NCBI RefSeq assembly: GCF_001517585.1
Contig: NZ_FBYC01000003.1
Location: 49,350 to 113,349 of the forward strand
Reading direction: 5' to 3'
DNA from: Roseibaca calidilacus
GTDB taxonomy: Bacteria; Pseudomonadota; Alphaproteobacteria; Rhodobacterales; Rhodobacteraceae
Length of the DNA stretch: 64,000 bases
Shown piece by piece: positions 8,242 through 17,282 of this stretch. The translations under genes and the position numbers were made by a program. Below the pieces are notes generated by a model, which saw nothing but the letters and a program-made list of their open reading frames with translations, did not search any database and was not told where the DNA came from. Every line of letters starts with the position of its first letter. Positions within the stretch are counted from its first letter, which is position 1.

Positions 8242-8445
8242 ATGCGATATGCTGGATGCTCAATGCTCAATGCTCAATGCTCAATGCTACGCGTTGCATG
8301 CTCTATGCTGAACGCTCTTTGCTTGGATGCTTGGCGCTACATGCTGAACGCTGGATGCTGAATGCGATATGCTGCGTGCTTTCTGCTACATGCTGATTGC
8401 GATATGCTCGATGCTGATCGTTTTTTGCTGGATGCTTTTTGCTGG
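8242..8445. repeat. 29-unit degenerate heptad repeat array
   Basis: A 204-bp run of 7-bp units with consensus ATGCTGA (core TGCT). Four exact ATGCTCA units lie at 8256-8283. Counting from 8242 the register holds for 29 units with a single extra base at 8326-8333. Variants (ACGCT, TTGCG, GTGCT, TCGTT) keep the spacing. Higher-order copies occur, such as ATGCTGA-nTGCGAT-ATGCT at 8355-8373 and 8390-8408. It lies between virC1 and mobC, so a binding array for VirC1/VirC2 or relaxosome proteins is the simplest guess. Not a CRISPR array: the units are contiguous without spacers. Confidence 0.9.
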
Positions 8446-8700
8446 AGGCCCTGTTTTTTCAAGATAACAGCGCGATTTGCGGCCCTCAGGGCAGTTTCGC
8501 CAAAAAACACGCCCCTGCACCCTCAGCACGGCGCTGCGGCGCGGCAACGGGCCATTTCGCACGCGTCGTGTTGAGCAAAAGCCGCGCGGCATCGCCGCCT
8601 CCGTCTCGGCCAGAACCATAACACCGCAGCACAACGGACAGTTGAATCTCGTATTGACGCGATTCCAGCATCTGCCTACCCGAGAGGGGGAAGACAGAGG

Positions 8701-8739
8701 TGTTATGTAGCAGGAAATGGATATTGACTACACACAACA
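8701..8739. other. Candidate oriT inverted repeat and nic-like site
   Basis: Imperfect inverted repeat TGTTATGTAG (8701-8710) and CTACACACAACA (8728-8739) around a 17-base centre. On the minus strand the junction reads TTTCCTGC, close to the ATCCTG/C nic core of MOBP relaxases. It lies 21 bases before the mobC start. Position supports it; the nic assignment is tentative. Confidence 0.4.
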
Positions 8740-8759
8740 CAAACGCGCGTGACAAGGCG

Positions 8760-9356
8760 ATGGGCAAGCCCCGCCTGACCCCGGCACAGCGCCAGGCGAT
8801 TGCGCTGGCGCGGGGGCAAGGGATCTCGACCAAAGCGCTGGCCGTGCGCTATGGCGTGTCGGTTCAGACCATCCGCAACACTGCGCGCGGGGTGCAGATG
8901 GCGCGTGCTCAGGCCCGGTCCGAGACGGCGACCGTGACCGCGCGGGTGCCGGTTGCGGATATCCGGGCCTTTGATGCGCTGATCGCGCGGCTTGGCGGAA
9001 ATGAGCGCTCAAAGGTGCTACGCGCCTTCATTCGCCATCCTGCCGGATATCTCGGGGCCGATGCGGAGCTGGCCGAGGGCATCCGGGAGCTGCGCCGCGA
9101 ATTGTCGGCCATCGGATCAAACCTCAACCAGATTGCGCGGCGGCTGAATGACCCGCGGCTGTTGCCAGAGGCGCGCAAGCTGGGCCGTCGCGAGGTCGAG
9201 GTGCTGCGCGCAACGCATGCTGCTGTAACCCAGTCGCGCGATCATCTGGCCGTGCTGATCGGGGCCAAGGCGCGCGGGCGCGATGCGGCGTTCCGGGCAA
9301 TCGTGGGCGATGCGATGGCAGGGGATGCGACCCCGGAGGCTTCGCATGTCGGCTAG
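8760..9356 (+). CDS. mobC: Relaxosome accessory protein MobC
   Basis: 198-residue protein of the bacterial mobilisation (MobC) family. The N-terminus has a helix-turn-helix resembling resolvase tails (STKALAVRYGVSVQTIRNTARG), the middle a ribbon-helix-helix-like stretch (VTARVPVADIRAFDALI), and residues near 130-142 carry the MobC signature ELRRELSAIGSNLNQIARRLN-like motif. MobC binds oriT and helps the relaxase melt and nick it. The ATG at 8760 is preferred over 8700 since the family homology begins there, although the ribosome site is weak. Its 3' end overlaps the relaxase start by 11 bases, so the two are translationally coupled. Confidence 0.85.
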   Translation: MGKPRLTPAQRQAIALARGQGISTKALAVRYGVSVQTIRNTARGVQMARAQARSETATVTARVPVADIRAFDALIARLGGNERSKVLRAFIRHPAGYLGADAELAEGIRELRRELSAIGSNLNQIARRLNDPRLLPEARKLGRREVEVLRATHAAVTQSRDHLAVLIGAKARGRDAAFRAIVGDAMAGDATPEASHVG

Positions 9357-12255
9357 GCCAGATGCCGTGACTGCGGCCATGGGCACGCTGTTCGACGAGG
9401 GCTGGACACGGGGCCCGGGCGGGCGGGGCGATGAGCCTGCGCCAAAGTCATTCGGACGCCGCGGGGGCGGCACCCGCAGCTATCAGCATATGGCGCGGGC
9501 GGCGGCGGGCAACCGGGCGGTGGTCGTGAAGCTGGTGCGCGGGGGCGGGTGCCATGACAGCCGCCAGCTTGGCAATCAGTTTGAGTATCTGACCGGCAAG
9601 GCAGACCGGGTGTTTGACTCCATGGGCACCTATGAGCAGCGCGGGCCGCTTTCCGGGGATGAGGCGCGCGAGGCGGCCCTGCGCTGGAGCGAGGGCTGGG
9701 CGGGGATGACCTCTGCGGGCCAGACCGCGCATCTGATCCTGTCTTTCCCCCAGGACACTGACAGTCGCGATGTGCAGGCGATCACCGCGCGATTTTGCGA
9801 GCGGTTCTTTGAGGGGCAGTTCGACTATATCGCCGCCACCCATAGCGACCGCGCGCATCCACATGCGCATATCGTCGTCAACCGACGCGGCGAGGATGGC
9901 CGGCTCTTCACCCTGCGCCAGGGCACCGAGCACAGCTACGAGACCTACAAGGACGCCCTGGTCGAACTGGGTCAGGCGCATGGCGTGGCACTTGAGGCCA
10001 CCAGCCGGTTGCAGCGCGGCATTTTGCATCGCGCCCCCACAGATGCTGACTATCGCCGGGGCCGGACGGCTGATCGCCCGCGCATGGGGGCTGATCTGGA
10101 CTATGCACGCACCCAGATCGCGCGCCATGCCGAGAGTTATTCGGCGCTTGCTGCCCATGCGCGCGGGATCGAGGCCATCGATCATGCCCGTTTCACCCGT
10201 GGCGAGATCGCGTCTTACACGCGCCTCTCAGATCTCGCCCAAAACCTTCAGCGCGCAGCCGCCGATCTCGGCGCCGGGCGCAGCCTTCAATCCCAAAATT
10301 ACGGAGCCATCCCGATGTTACAACAAGAGCGGTTCACTCAGGCCCTGCAGCGCCTCGATACGGTCGTGGCTGAGGCCGAGGACCGGATTGCGGCAGCCGC
10401 GCCGGGCGAACGCCCACGAGAAGAGGCGCGCCTCAGCGATGCACTTTCAAAACTGGACGCCCTACTGCCTGCAGAGGCGCGCGATCAGGAGTTGGCTGGC
10501 GCGCCCAGCGAGGAGGGCATTTATGCGAAGCAGAACGCGGCTATCGCCATGGAACATGTCGCGCGCGTGGGCGAAGGGCGGATCCGGGGGGCGGCGGAGG
10601 GCAGCGGGATCAGCGGGGATGCGATCATGGCCCGGCTGCGCGAGGGCGCGCCGAATTCCGCGCTGGAGCAACAATGGCTGCTGGATGACCTGCGCAGCGT
10701 GGCGGCGCATCACGGGTTCGATCTCTCAAAACAGGGGGATCTGGACCGCGCGCTGGAAGAGGTGGACCGTGTGCATGACCGGATCGGCGAGGATGTCGGC
10801 CTCGATCTGACGCCTGCGCAGCGCGAGGCCATTGAGGATAAGACCTCCCGCAATATTCAGGATGCCATCGCGGATATGAGGCGCGAGGGCTTTGACAGGG
10901 CATCGATCTCGTCGCGGTCCTTTGACATCGAAGATCAGGCCCGCGTTGAGGCAAAGGCCGAGGTGCTGGGGGTGGTCCCGCAGGTGGAAAGCGCGCAGCA
11001 AGGGGAACGAGCAGCGCAAGCGGATAAGTCTGCGCAGGACAATAAGGTCGTACAAAGCGAAGAAACCGGCACCGCGCGCGCGGGTGATGTCACGGACGCA
11101 AAGCGCGACCTTGACCCGCTGGACACCCCTGCAAGCTATTACGACCGCTTTGTCGTGACCAAGCAGGGCGACCGCCAAGAATTCTACCGCCATTACGATG
11201 ATGCCCGTGCCGCCATCGTTGATACTGGCGATACGCTGAGCACCAAGGCGGCCGACAAGGCGACAGCGCTCGACATGGTCAATCTCGCGGCCCATCGTGG
11301 CTGGGCATCCATGAAAGTGACTGGTCCAGAGGATTTCCGGCGCGAAATGTGGATCGAGGGGGCAGCCAAGGGCATCAAGGTCGCGGGCTACACGCCCAAT
11401 GCGCGCGATGCTGAAGAGGCGACACGTCGCAGTGACATGGAGCGCCCGCGCAGCCTGCAGCGCACCGACGGGCCTGTCACTGCGACGGTCGACCAGGGGC
11501 GCGACGCAACGCGTGACCTTCCCCGCGATGCTGCGGGCACCACCACCGCCAGCACTTCGGGCGACAGGATTGATTACAGCCAGGGGGTGCGCGGGACCAT
11601 CCTTGCGCAGGGCACGCGCCCCTATCTCGACCGCCCCGGTGCGGCCGAGTCGCCCTATGTGCGTTTGCAGCTCGAGAATGGTCGCAGCCATGATGTCTGG
11701 GGTGTGGGGGTTGCCAAGGCGCTTGCCGATCAGGGGGTGAAGACGGGCGACACCGTCACCCTGTCCTCAACCCGCTCTGAGCCGGTCACCATTACGACGC
11801 GTGACCCCGTGACCAATGCCATGAGCGAGAAACAGGGCAGTCGGCGCGCCTGGGAGGCGCAGGATATCCAGCGCGGCACAGGAACCGCGACTGGAACCAC
11901 GACGGGCACTACCGCTGGCACTGGCACCGCCGCTGCGACTGCCGCCGCCGCCGGCGTGCTGATCGCCGCGAAATCCGATCTGGCCAGGCTGCCCGCGCCA
12001 ACCGATGCCGAGCGCGCCGAGGCCTATCGCGCAGCCGTAGAGGAACGCCTGACCCCCGACGAGATCGCGCGCCTGAAGCAGGGCGATATCTCCGGGCTTG
12101 AGGGGGTCGGCTCGCGCGAAGACCAGCTGTCTGTTGCCCGCGAATATCTCAAGGCCGAGGGGAACTCGCAGCCTGCGCTCAAACAAGTGACCGAGGACTG
12201 GTTCAATGAGCGTGCGGCCAATGCGGCGCAAGACCGGGGGATCGGCCATGATTAA
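9346..12255 (+). CDS. MOBP/VirD2-type relaxase with LPD7 extension
   Basis: 969-residue conjugative relaxase that nicks oriT and stays covalently attached to the 5' end of the transferred strand. CGGAGG at 9334-9339 fixes the start at 9346. Nuclease domain occupies roughly residues 55-240: NQFEYLTGKAD with a candidate catalytic Tyr, HLILSFPQD, and the metal-binding motif H166-SDRAH-PHAHIVVN. The middle (250-590) is helical with polar linkers. Residues ~598-686 match the large polyvalent protein-associated LPD7 domain (RFVVTKQGDRQEFYRH..., GWASMKVTG). A following beta-rich unit near 745-830 (GTILAQGTRPY, SHDVWGVGVAKAL) is often seen in such extended relaxases. The Ala/Thr-rich stretch at ~850-885 looks like a linker. 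Couples to virD4 by an 8-base overlap. Confidence 0.9.
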   Translation: MSARPDAVTAAMGTLFDEGWTRGPGGRGDEPAPKSFGRRGGGTRSYQHMARAAAGNRAVVVKLVRGGGCHDSRQLGNQFEYLTGKADRVFDSMGTYEQRGPLSGDEAREAALRWSEGWAGMTSAGQTAHLILSFPQDTDSRDVQAITARFCERFFEGQFDYIAATHSDRAHPHAHIVVNRRGEDGRLFTLRQGTEHSYETYKDALVELGQAHGVALEATSRLQRGILHRAPTDADYRRGRTADRPRMGADLDYARTQIARHAESYSALAAHARGIEAIDHARFTRGEIASYTRLSDLAQNLQRAAADLGAGRSLQSQNYGAIPMLQQERFTQALQRLDTVVAEAEDRIAAAAPGERPREEARLSDALSKLDALLPAEARDQELAGAPSEEGIYAKQNAAIAMEHVARVGEGRIRGAAEGSGISGDAIMARLREGAPNSALEQQWLLDDLRSVAAHHGFDLSKQGDLDRALEEVDRVHDRIGEDVGLDLTPAQREAIEDKTSRNIQDAIADMRREGFDRASISSRSFDIEDQARVEAKAEVLGVVPQVESAQQGERAAQADKSAQDNKVVQSEETGTARAGDVTDAKRDLDPLDTPASYYDRFVVTKQGDRQEFYRHYDDARAAIVDTGDTLSTKAADKATALDMVNLAAHRGWASMKVTGPEDFRREMWIEGAAKGIKVAGYTPNARDAEEATRRSDMERPRSLQRTDGPVTATVDQGRDATRDLPRDAAGTTTASTSGDRIDYSQGVRGTILAQGTRPYLDRPGAAESPYVRLQLENGRSHDVWGVGVAKALADQGVKTGDTVTLSSTRSEPVTITTRDPVTNAMSEKQGSRRAWEAQDIQRGTGTATGTTTGTTAGTGTAAATAAAAGVLIAAKSDLARLPAPTDAERAEAYRAAVEERLTPDEIARLKQGDISGLEGVGSREDQLSVAREYLKAEGNSQPALKQVTEDWFNERAANAAQDRGIGHD

Positions 12256-14287
12256 GACACGCGTTCTGGCAGGCCTTGGCCTCTTTGCCGCGCTTGGGCT
12301 TTCGCTCGCCTATATTCTGGCCACAGGCTATCTGGCGCTCAAACTCACCGGCAGTGCCGCCACCCTCGATTGGGGCCTCCTGGTGCAGAACTGGCAAGCG
12401 ATCCGGCTCCACCATCCCGATATCTGGCAGGTGGTCTGGCTGATCTTCCTCTTTGCCACGCTGGGCACGCTGCTGCTGGGGTCCTTTGTCGTCCATGAGG
12501 GTCTGACCCGCTTTGGCGAGACCCATTGGCAAACAAGGCCCGAATTGAAGCGCAACGGCTTTTTCGCAAAGCCCGGGCGCGGGTTCCTGCTGGGCAAGAT
12601 GGGCAAGCCCAAATCCAGCGCGAAGTTTCTCTGCTCCACCACCTTCCCGCATTGTCTGGTTGTCGCCCCCACAGGGCGCGGCAAGGGCACGGGCTTTGTG
12701 ATCCCAAACCTTTTGTGCTTTGTCGGCTCCGCCGTGGTGCTCGATGTGAAGGGCGAGAATTTCGACAAGACCTCGCGCAAGCGCCGCGCGCGTGGTGACA
12801 AGGTCTGGCGCTTTGCCCCGGTCGATTGGGACCGCCCCACGCATCGCTACAACCCCCTGCAGCGCATCGCGGCGCTCCCCAATCCCGACCAGCGGCAGAT
12901 GGAGTTGCGCAAGACGGCCAATCTGTTCCTGCAGGCCGATGGCGAGAATGCCAAGGGCCTGCTCGAGGGCGGCATCGATCTCTTTGTCGCCTGCGGGATC
13001 CTCGCGATGGAATGCAACCTGCCCACCATTGGCGAAATCTACCGCCTGGCCTCTTCGGGGGGCGACAAGAACAAGCAATATGCAGGCTATGCCGAGGAAG
13101 TCCGCAGCCCCTCTGCGCGGCTTATTTTTGAGCGCATGGCCTCGACCAATGACCGCACCCTGACCTCCTATCTCTCGCTTCTGATGACCTCCGGGCTGAG
13201 TGCGTGGGACAACCCGACCATTGACCGCGCGACCGCTGTGTCGGATTTCGATTTCTCAACCTTCCGGCGCAAGCCGCAGACCGTCTATCTGGTGGTCTCG
13301 CCCGACAATATCCGGCCCTTGGCGCCGCTGATCCGGCTCTTCTTCTCCGACCTGATCGCCAGCTTGCAGGACCACGAGCCGGGCGAGGACGAGCCCTGGC
13401 CCGTGATGATCATGCTCGATGAATTCGACCGGCTGGGCAAGATGCCGATCGTGGCCGAAAGCATCAAGACCCTGCGGTCTTACGGCGGCCATCTGGCGAT
13501 CATCACCCAGACCATCCCGGCGCTCGACGAGATCTATGGAGAAAACACCCGCCTCTCGCTGCAGGGTGGGGCCGGGGTCAAGCTCTACATGACCCCCTCC
13601 GAGAAGCGCACGGTCACCGAGGTGAGCGAAGGCGTGGGCATGACCACCAAGCGTGTGGTGTCGAAATCGCGCGCCATGGGGCGGGGCATGTTCGACACCA
13701 ATCTCAGCGAGCGCACCGAAGAACGGCCATTGCTTACCGAAGACGAGGCCGCGCGGCTCGATCTTGATGACATCATCCTCGTGATCGATGGCCAGCACCC
13801 CGCCCGCGCCAAGCGGATCAAATACTATGAGGACGCGAAGCTCCGGCATCTGTTTGAAGGGCAGACAGGCGACTACCCATTGCCGCTCGGGGGCAAGCTG
13901 AATGCACAGGACGCGGCCGAGATCGATGATAGGATGGTCGCCATCGTGCAGCGGCAGACCGAAGGCATGATTGCTGCACAGCGGGTGGGGGCGGGCGCTG
14001 TGGCCGCACCCCCGCCCGCCACAGCACCCACCCCAAGGCCACGCCGCGTGAGCGGGCTGTTGATGGCGGCAAAGATCATCGACATCTCCGGCTTCGATCC
14101 TGCCAAGGCACCAAAGCCGATTTTTGAGCGTGCCAAGACCGCCACACCGCTCCTGAAACGGCGCAGCGGGCGCAGCAGTCAGATCCTGAGCAAAGCAAAG
14201 CTCATCTCGCCAACCCCCGAGAACTGCGCTGCAGTTGAACGTATCGCCGATATTCTGGGGGGTGACGCCGGGAGTGCCGCTGCATGA
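12248..14287 (+). CDS. virD4: Type IV coupling protein VirD4/TraG
   Basis: 679-residue inner-membrane ATPase that links the relaxosome to the secretion channel. Two N-terminal membrane segments (about residues 5-35 and 60-90) precede the cytoplasmic ATPase. Walker A is VAPTGRGKGTGFVIPN near residue 140 and Walker B is VMIMLDEFDRLGKMP near residue 388; the all-alpha domain lies between them (ANLFLQADGENAKG to the SSGGDKNK block). The start ATG at 12248 lies within the end of the relaxase gene. The C-terminal ~100 residues are variable and Pro/Ala-rich, a likely partner-binding tail. Expected to work with the VirB operon at 25-36.6 kb. Confidence 0.95.
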   Translation: MIKTRVLAGLGLFAALGLSLAYILATGYLALKLTGSAATLDWGLLVQNWQAIRLHHPDIWQVVWLIFLFATLGTLLLGSFVVHEGLTRFGETHWQTRPELKRNGFFAKPGRGFLLGKMGKPKSSAKFLCSTTFPHCLVVAPTGRGKGTGFVIPNLLCFVGSAVVLDVKGENFDKTSRKRRARGDKVWRFAPVDWDRPTHRYNPLQRIAALPNPDQRQMELRKTANLFLQADGENAKGLLEGGIDLFVACGILAMECNLPTIGEIYRLASSGGDKNKQYAGYAEEVRSPSARLIFERMASTNDRTLTSYLSLLMTSGLSAWDNPTIDRATAVSDFDFSTFRRKPQTVYLVVSPDNIRPLAPLIRLFFSDLIASLQDHEPGEDEPWPVMIMLDEFDRLGKMPIVAESIKTLRSYGGHLAIITQTIPALDEIYGENTRLSLQGGAGVKLYMTPSEKRTVTEVSEGVGMTTKRVVSKSRAMGRGMFDTNLSERTEERPLLTEDEAARLDLDDIILVIDGQHPARAKRIKYYEDAKLRHLFEGQTGDYPLPLGGKLNAQDAAEIDDRMVAIVQRQTEGMIAAQRVGAGAVAAPPPATAPTPRPRRVSGLLMAAKIIDISGFDPAKAPKPIFERAKTATPLLKRRSGRSSQILSKAKLISPTPENCAAVERIADILGGDAGSAAA

Positions 14288-14480
14288 GAAGCCTTCTGAG
14301 CGGCCCACCACAACGCGTCAGCGGTGCGGTGGGCCGCGAAGCGGGCATCTGATCTACACGACATTCAGTCTATATTTCGCACGGAGTCATCCGTTGCAAT
14401 TCGTCGGGATGGGGCGGCTTTTTCTGAATTGCTGTTTGGGGGGATCACGGTGGCCACATCAAGACGTCTATCGTCAGTGT

Positions 14481-14969
14481 TCAGGTGTCGTCATCCGGGT
14501 CGCGCACGATCACTACCGGCTCATCATGTATTTGGGATTCGTCCATGAATGTGACGCGCATCCCCCATCCTGCGAACGGCCGGATCAATTGCAGGAACGC
14601 CTCTGCATCCAGCTCCTTGTCGTCGAAATAAAAGACAAGATTGCCGTCTTCGGTATCTGACACCTCACATTTAAGGACGTGGCCACGTGCTGACCATTGT
14701 TGAAAATCCTCCAGCCATTCAATTTGCGGCCGTCCTTTCGGGATTTCAATTGGACGATTCGCCGGGTCGGCAATGCTCGCCTCTTGTGCGGCAACGATAT
14801 CATTGTACACGTCAAGGATTTCGTGATCCGTTAGAGTATTGATCTCGGGGCCCAGCGTCAGATTCACTGTCCCATAGGCAGGATCTGCGAACTCGATGAT
14901 CGCAACCTCCCCGTCTCGCGAAATGTGCACCTGATCGATCGAGGATTGTGGTGGACGTCGAAAGCGCAA
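14481..14969 (-). CDS. Hypothetical protein
   Basis: 162-residue acidic protein probably begun with TTG at 14969, since a GGAG lies seven bases upstream and no ATG is near. The N-terminal half (VHISRDGEVAIIEFADPAYGTVNLTLGPEI) looks beta-rich, and the end (PVVIVRDPDDDT) is strongly acidic. I do not recognise a domain. It is a single gene pointing left after the mobilisation block, with a ~190-base spacer on each side holding nothing recognisable. Coding is supported by length and by a biased, protein-like sequence. Confidence 0.6.
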   Translation of the reverse strand: MRFRRPPQSSIDQVHISRDGEVAIIEFADPAYGTVNLTLGPEINTLTDHEILDVYNDIVAAQEASIADPANRPIEIPKGRPQIEWLEDFQQWSARGHVLKCEVSDTEDGNLVFYFDDKELDAEAFLQLIRPFAGWGMRVTFMDESQIHDEPVVIVRDPDDDT

Positions 14970-15059
14970 GATGGGTCTCCAATTGAATGAGAGGTTATGT
15001 GGTCACGACTTTGGCGCAATGGTGTTCCATGTTCGCGCAGGTGGCTCCGACATCCGCAT

Positions 15060-16079
15060 TCATAAGGTCAGCCTTGCACGAACATCCTCAAAATCAGGGT
15101 CTTCGGCATATAGACGCTCGAATTCGCGCCGTGCCTGCGCCTTGCGGCCAACCTGATCATAAAGCACCGCCCGGTCATAGCGAATCTGATGCAACAAGCC
15201 CTCAGGCCGGTCCTTCCGGCGACGGTTGGCAAGTGTGAACACGTCGATCGCAGCATCGGGGATTCCCAGCGCCGCAAGTGCGCGGCCGCGATAAAGCAGG
15301 ATCGCCGTATCGACGGGTGTTTCGTTTTCGACATGCACAGTGGCGCGGACCACGCGGTCCATCAACGCGCGGTCATCCGTGGTGTCGAGCGCCAGCTCTG
15401 CGAAGGACAGCAGCACCACCGGATCAGTCGCATCAATCTCCATCAGCCGCGCGATATGCCCCATCGCGTCGGCATGGCGGCCCTCAAGCTGTGCGATTTC
15501 CACCAGCGCCAGCCGAGTGCCGCGTTCACGCGGGAAGACATGGGCGAAGATGTCGGATGTGATCGGAAGGCTGGCCTGTGCAGCAATCTCGTATTTGGCA
15601 AACAGCGTGCCCAGATTCCCCAGACGGGCCAACGCGTGTTCGAAATGCGCCCTGGCGCGGTCGAGTTCCTCGCGCCGCAGGCGGATCATCCCGGCCATCC
15701 AGGCGGCATCGGGCAGATCGCCTGCCTCCTCCAGCGCCGTCAGCGCGGCATCCTGATTACCGTCATTCAGCGCGCGGATACCGTCGATGAACCGCTTTTC
15801 CTCGGCCGGGGTCATCAGGCGCTGGAAGAACCCTAGCTTCAGCCGGTCGCGCTGCGGCACAGATGGCGCAGGCGCCACCCCACCGCGCCCGGCGCGCTTT
15901 CGGTCATGGACCGTATAGAACAGCCCGGTTCCGGGCAGGCCCGCTGTCGCGCGATTGCCGCGCGGGCTGATGGTGTATTTCGCACCACGTGGCCCGAAGG
16001 ACAGCGACGCGTTCGATTTCGACAGGTTGAGTGTGACACCGGGGGCCAGACGAACGCGCCGCCAGAAACGAAAAGCCAA
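15060..16079 (-). CDS. DUF4236 plus TPR-repeat protein
   Basis: 339 residues. The first ~60 form a DUF4236 domain (AFRFWRRVRLAPGVTLNLSKSNASLSFGPRGAKYT, then PGTGLFYT). The remainder is helical with TPR-like repeats (for example DAAWMAGMIRLRREELDRARAHFEHAL and LYRGRALAALGIPDAAIDVF). The start is TTG at 16079, directly after the stop codon of the preceding gene (TAATTG), with a strong AGGGGGG ribosome site. The function of DUF4236 is unknown. It is the last gene of the defence-type operon and may be a scaffold or sensor for it, but it could equally be a passenger. Confidence 0.8.
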   Translation of the reverse strand: MAFRFWRRVRLAPGVTLNLSKSNASLSFGPRGAKYTISPRGNRATAGLPGTGLFYTVHDRKRAGRGGVAPAPSVPQRDRLKLGFFQRLMTPAEEKRFIDGIRALNDGNQDAALTALEEAGDLPDAAWMAGMIRLRREELDRARAHFEHALARLGNLGTLFAKYEIAAQASLPITSDIFAHVFPRERGTRLALVEIAQLEGRHADAMGHIARLMEIDATDPVVLLSFAELALDTTDDRALMDRVVRATVHVENETPVDTAILLYRGRALAALGIPDAAIDVFTLANRRRKDRPEGLLHQIRYDRAVLYDQVGRKAQARREFERLYAEDPDFEDVRARLTL

Positions 16080-17282
16080 TTACACCCCCCCTGATCGCTG
16101 GACGAGTTTCGCCTGAGTGGGGTCGTAGACGAAACCGGCAATGGTACCGTCCTTGATTTTCTCGACAGCATCGCTGATCGCAAAGAGTGGCACCAAAAAC
16201 CATTCCTTTGGGGCCACAGGCCGCCCGAAGCGATCCATAATCTCGATATCGAGCCGTGCTGGTTCAAAGATGCGATGGATCAGGTTTTCGAGGCGGGTGG
16301 GGTTGATGTTGTACAGCTCATAGGTGGCGACAATCTCGACATTGGCCATCAGGAATGTCGGCTGCAGCTGTGCGCCCGCGATGCGCTTTTCGACGCTCAT
16401 ATTGGTCACACCAATCTTATGTACCAGATCGCGGTTCTCGGCCACCCGTGGGTGATCGGATTTGCTGCGCAGCACATAGATGATGCCGCTGGCCTCATCC
16501 CCATCTATCGTCTGATCTGAGAACAGGGGTCCGGCATGCGGTTCTGATATGCGCCGCCCTGCGTCGCCATCTGCGTTCAGGGCCCGCTGCAGCGATCGCA
16601 TCAGCATATTACTTTCGGTGCCGTTGTCGAAAATCACCCTCAGCCGCGCATCCGTGCGCCCCTGATCCGTGAGCTTCATTTCCCCCATTTCGGCGACATA
16701 GGCTTTCTGCCCACCCACGATGAAGAAGCGGCCGGGCTCGATTTCCGATTTCAGCTCGAATTTCCGTGCCTCGCGCAAGCCGGTGTCCAGCTCCTTCTGC
16801 ACCTGCTCGAACAGAGGCTTGAAACGCGCGAAATCCTCGCAGCGGTCGCGGTTGGCTATTTCTTCCGCCGCCTTTTTCTCCGCAGTCGATCGAACATGCT
16901 TCAGTTCTGTGATCGCTGGCGCTTCAACCTCGATCCCGAGCGCGCCGAGCAGCGCGTCGTCATCCATCTCTTCCGTATCACTGGACTGCGCGAGTGGCGT
17001 GCCATTCAGCATTCCCTGATGATCCATAGGCTCAATCAGGTCGCGGCATTCCTGTAACTCGGCAATCCGGTCAAGGCGGACTGCATACAGGCGCTCGAAG
17101 ATATCGCGATCCTCGCCATGCTGCGGGCGGCGGCCGTGCTCATCGACAAAACGCTGAATTTCTTCAAAGCCTGCGATGATCCGCTCTTCACGCGGGGTGC
17201 GGGAGACTTGCTTTTTCGTCTCGACCTCGACGCCCAGTTCGGCCAGTAGGGCGTCATCTTCATCTGTGAAGCCGTTAGCCAT
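16080..17282 (-). CDS. GIY-YIG nuclease family protein
   Basis: 400 residues. The C-terminal third carries a GIY-YIG fold of the T5orf172/MUG113 type: GIIYVLRSKSDHP, then HKIGVTNMSVEKRIAGAQLQPTFLMANVEIVATYEL and the ENLIHRIFEPARLD helix. The N-terminal ~170 residues are acidic and helical, with two related motifs (DDALLAELGVEVE and DDALLGALGIEVE) that look like an internal repeat, perhaps for docking to the helicase. Its first codons overlap the helicase gene by eight bases, so the two proteins are probably made together and act as a helicase-nuclease pair that cuts invading DNA. Confidence 0.85.
   Translation of the reverse strand: MANGFTDEDDALLAELGVEVETKKQVSRTPREERIIAGFEEIQRFVDEHGRRPQHGEDRDIFERLYAVRLDRIAELQECRDLIEPMDHQGMLNGTPLAQSSDTEEMDDDALLGALGIEVEAPAITELKHVRSTAEKKAAEEIANRDRCEDFARFKPLFEQVQKELDTGLREARKFELKSEIEPGRFFIVGGQKAYVAEMGEMKLTDQGRTDARLRVIFDNGTESNMLMRSLQRALNADGDAGRRISEPHAGPLFSDQTIDGDEASGIIYVLRSKSDHPRVAENRDLVHKIGVTNMSVEKRIAGAQLQPTFLMANVEIVATYELYNINPTRLENLIHRIFEPARLDIEIMDRFGRPVAPKEWFLVPLFAISDAVEKIKDGTIAGFVYDPTQAKLVQRSGGV

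Larger units (their letters stand above)
8156..8759. other. Putative transfer-origin region
   Basis: Gene-free 604-base region between the divergent virC1-like and mobC genes. It contains the heptad array (8242-8445), a GC-rich stretch with C-run/G-run elements, and an inverted repeat near 8701-8739. This is the expected place for oriT and for both promoters. Confidence 0.6.

Noticed and set aside
8242..8445. CRISPR array
   Set aside because: Units are 7 bp, contiguous and without unique spacers, and no cas genes are present.
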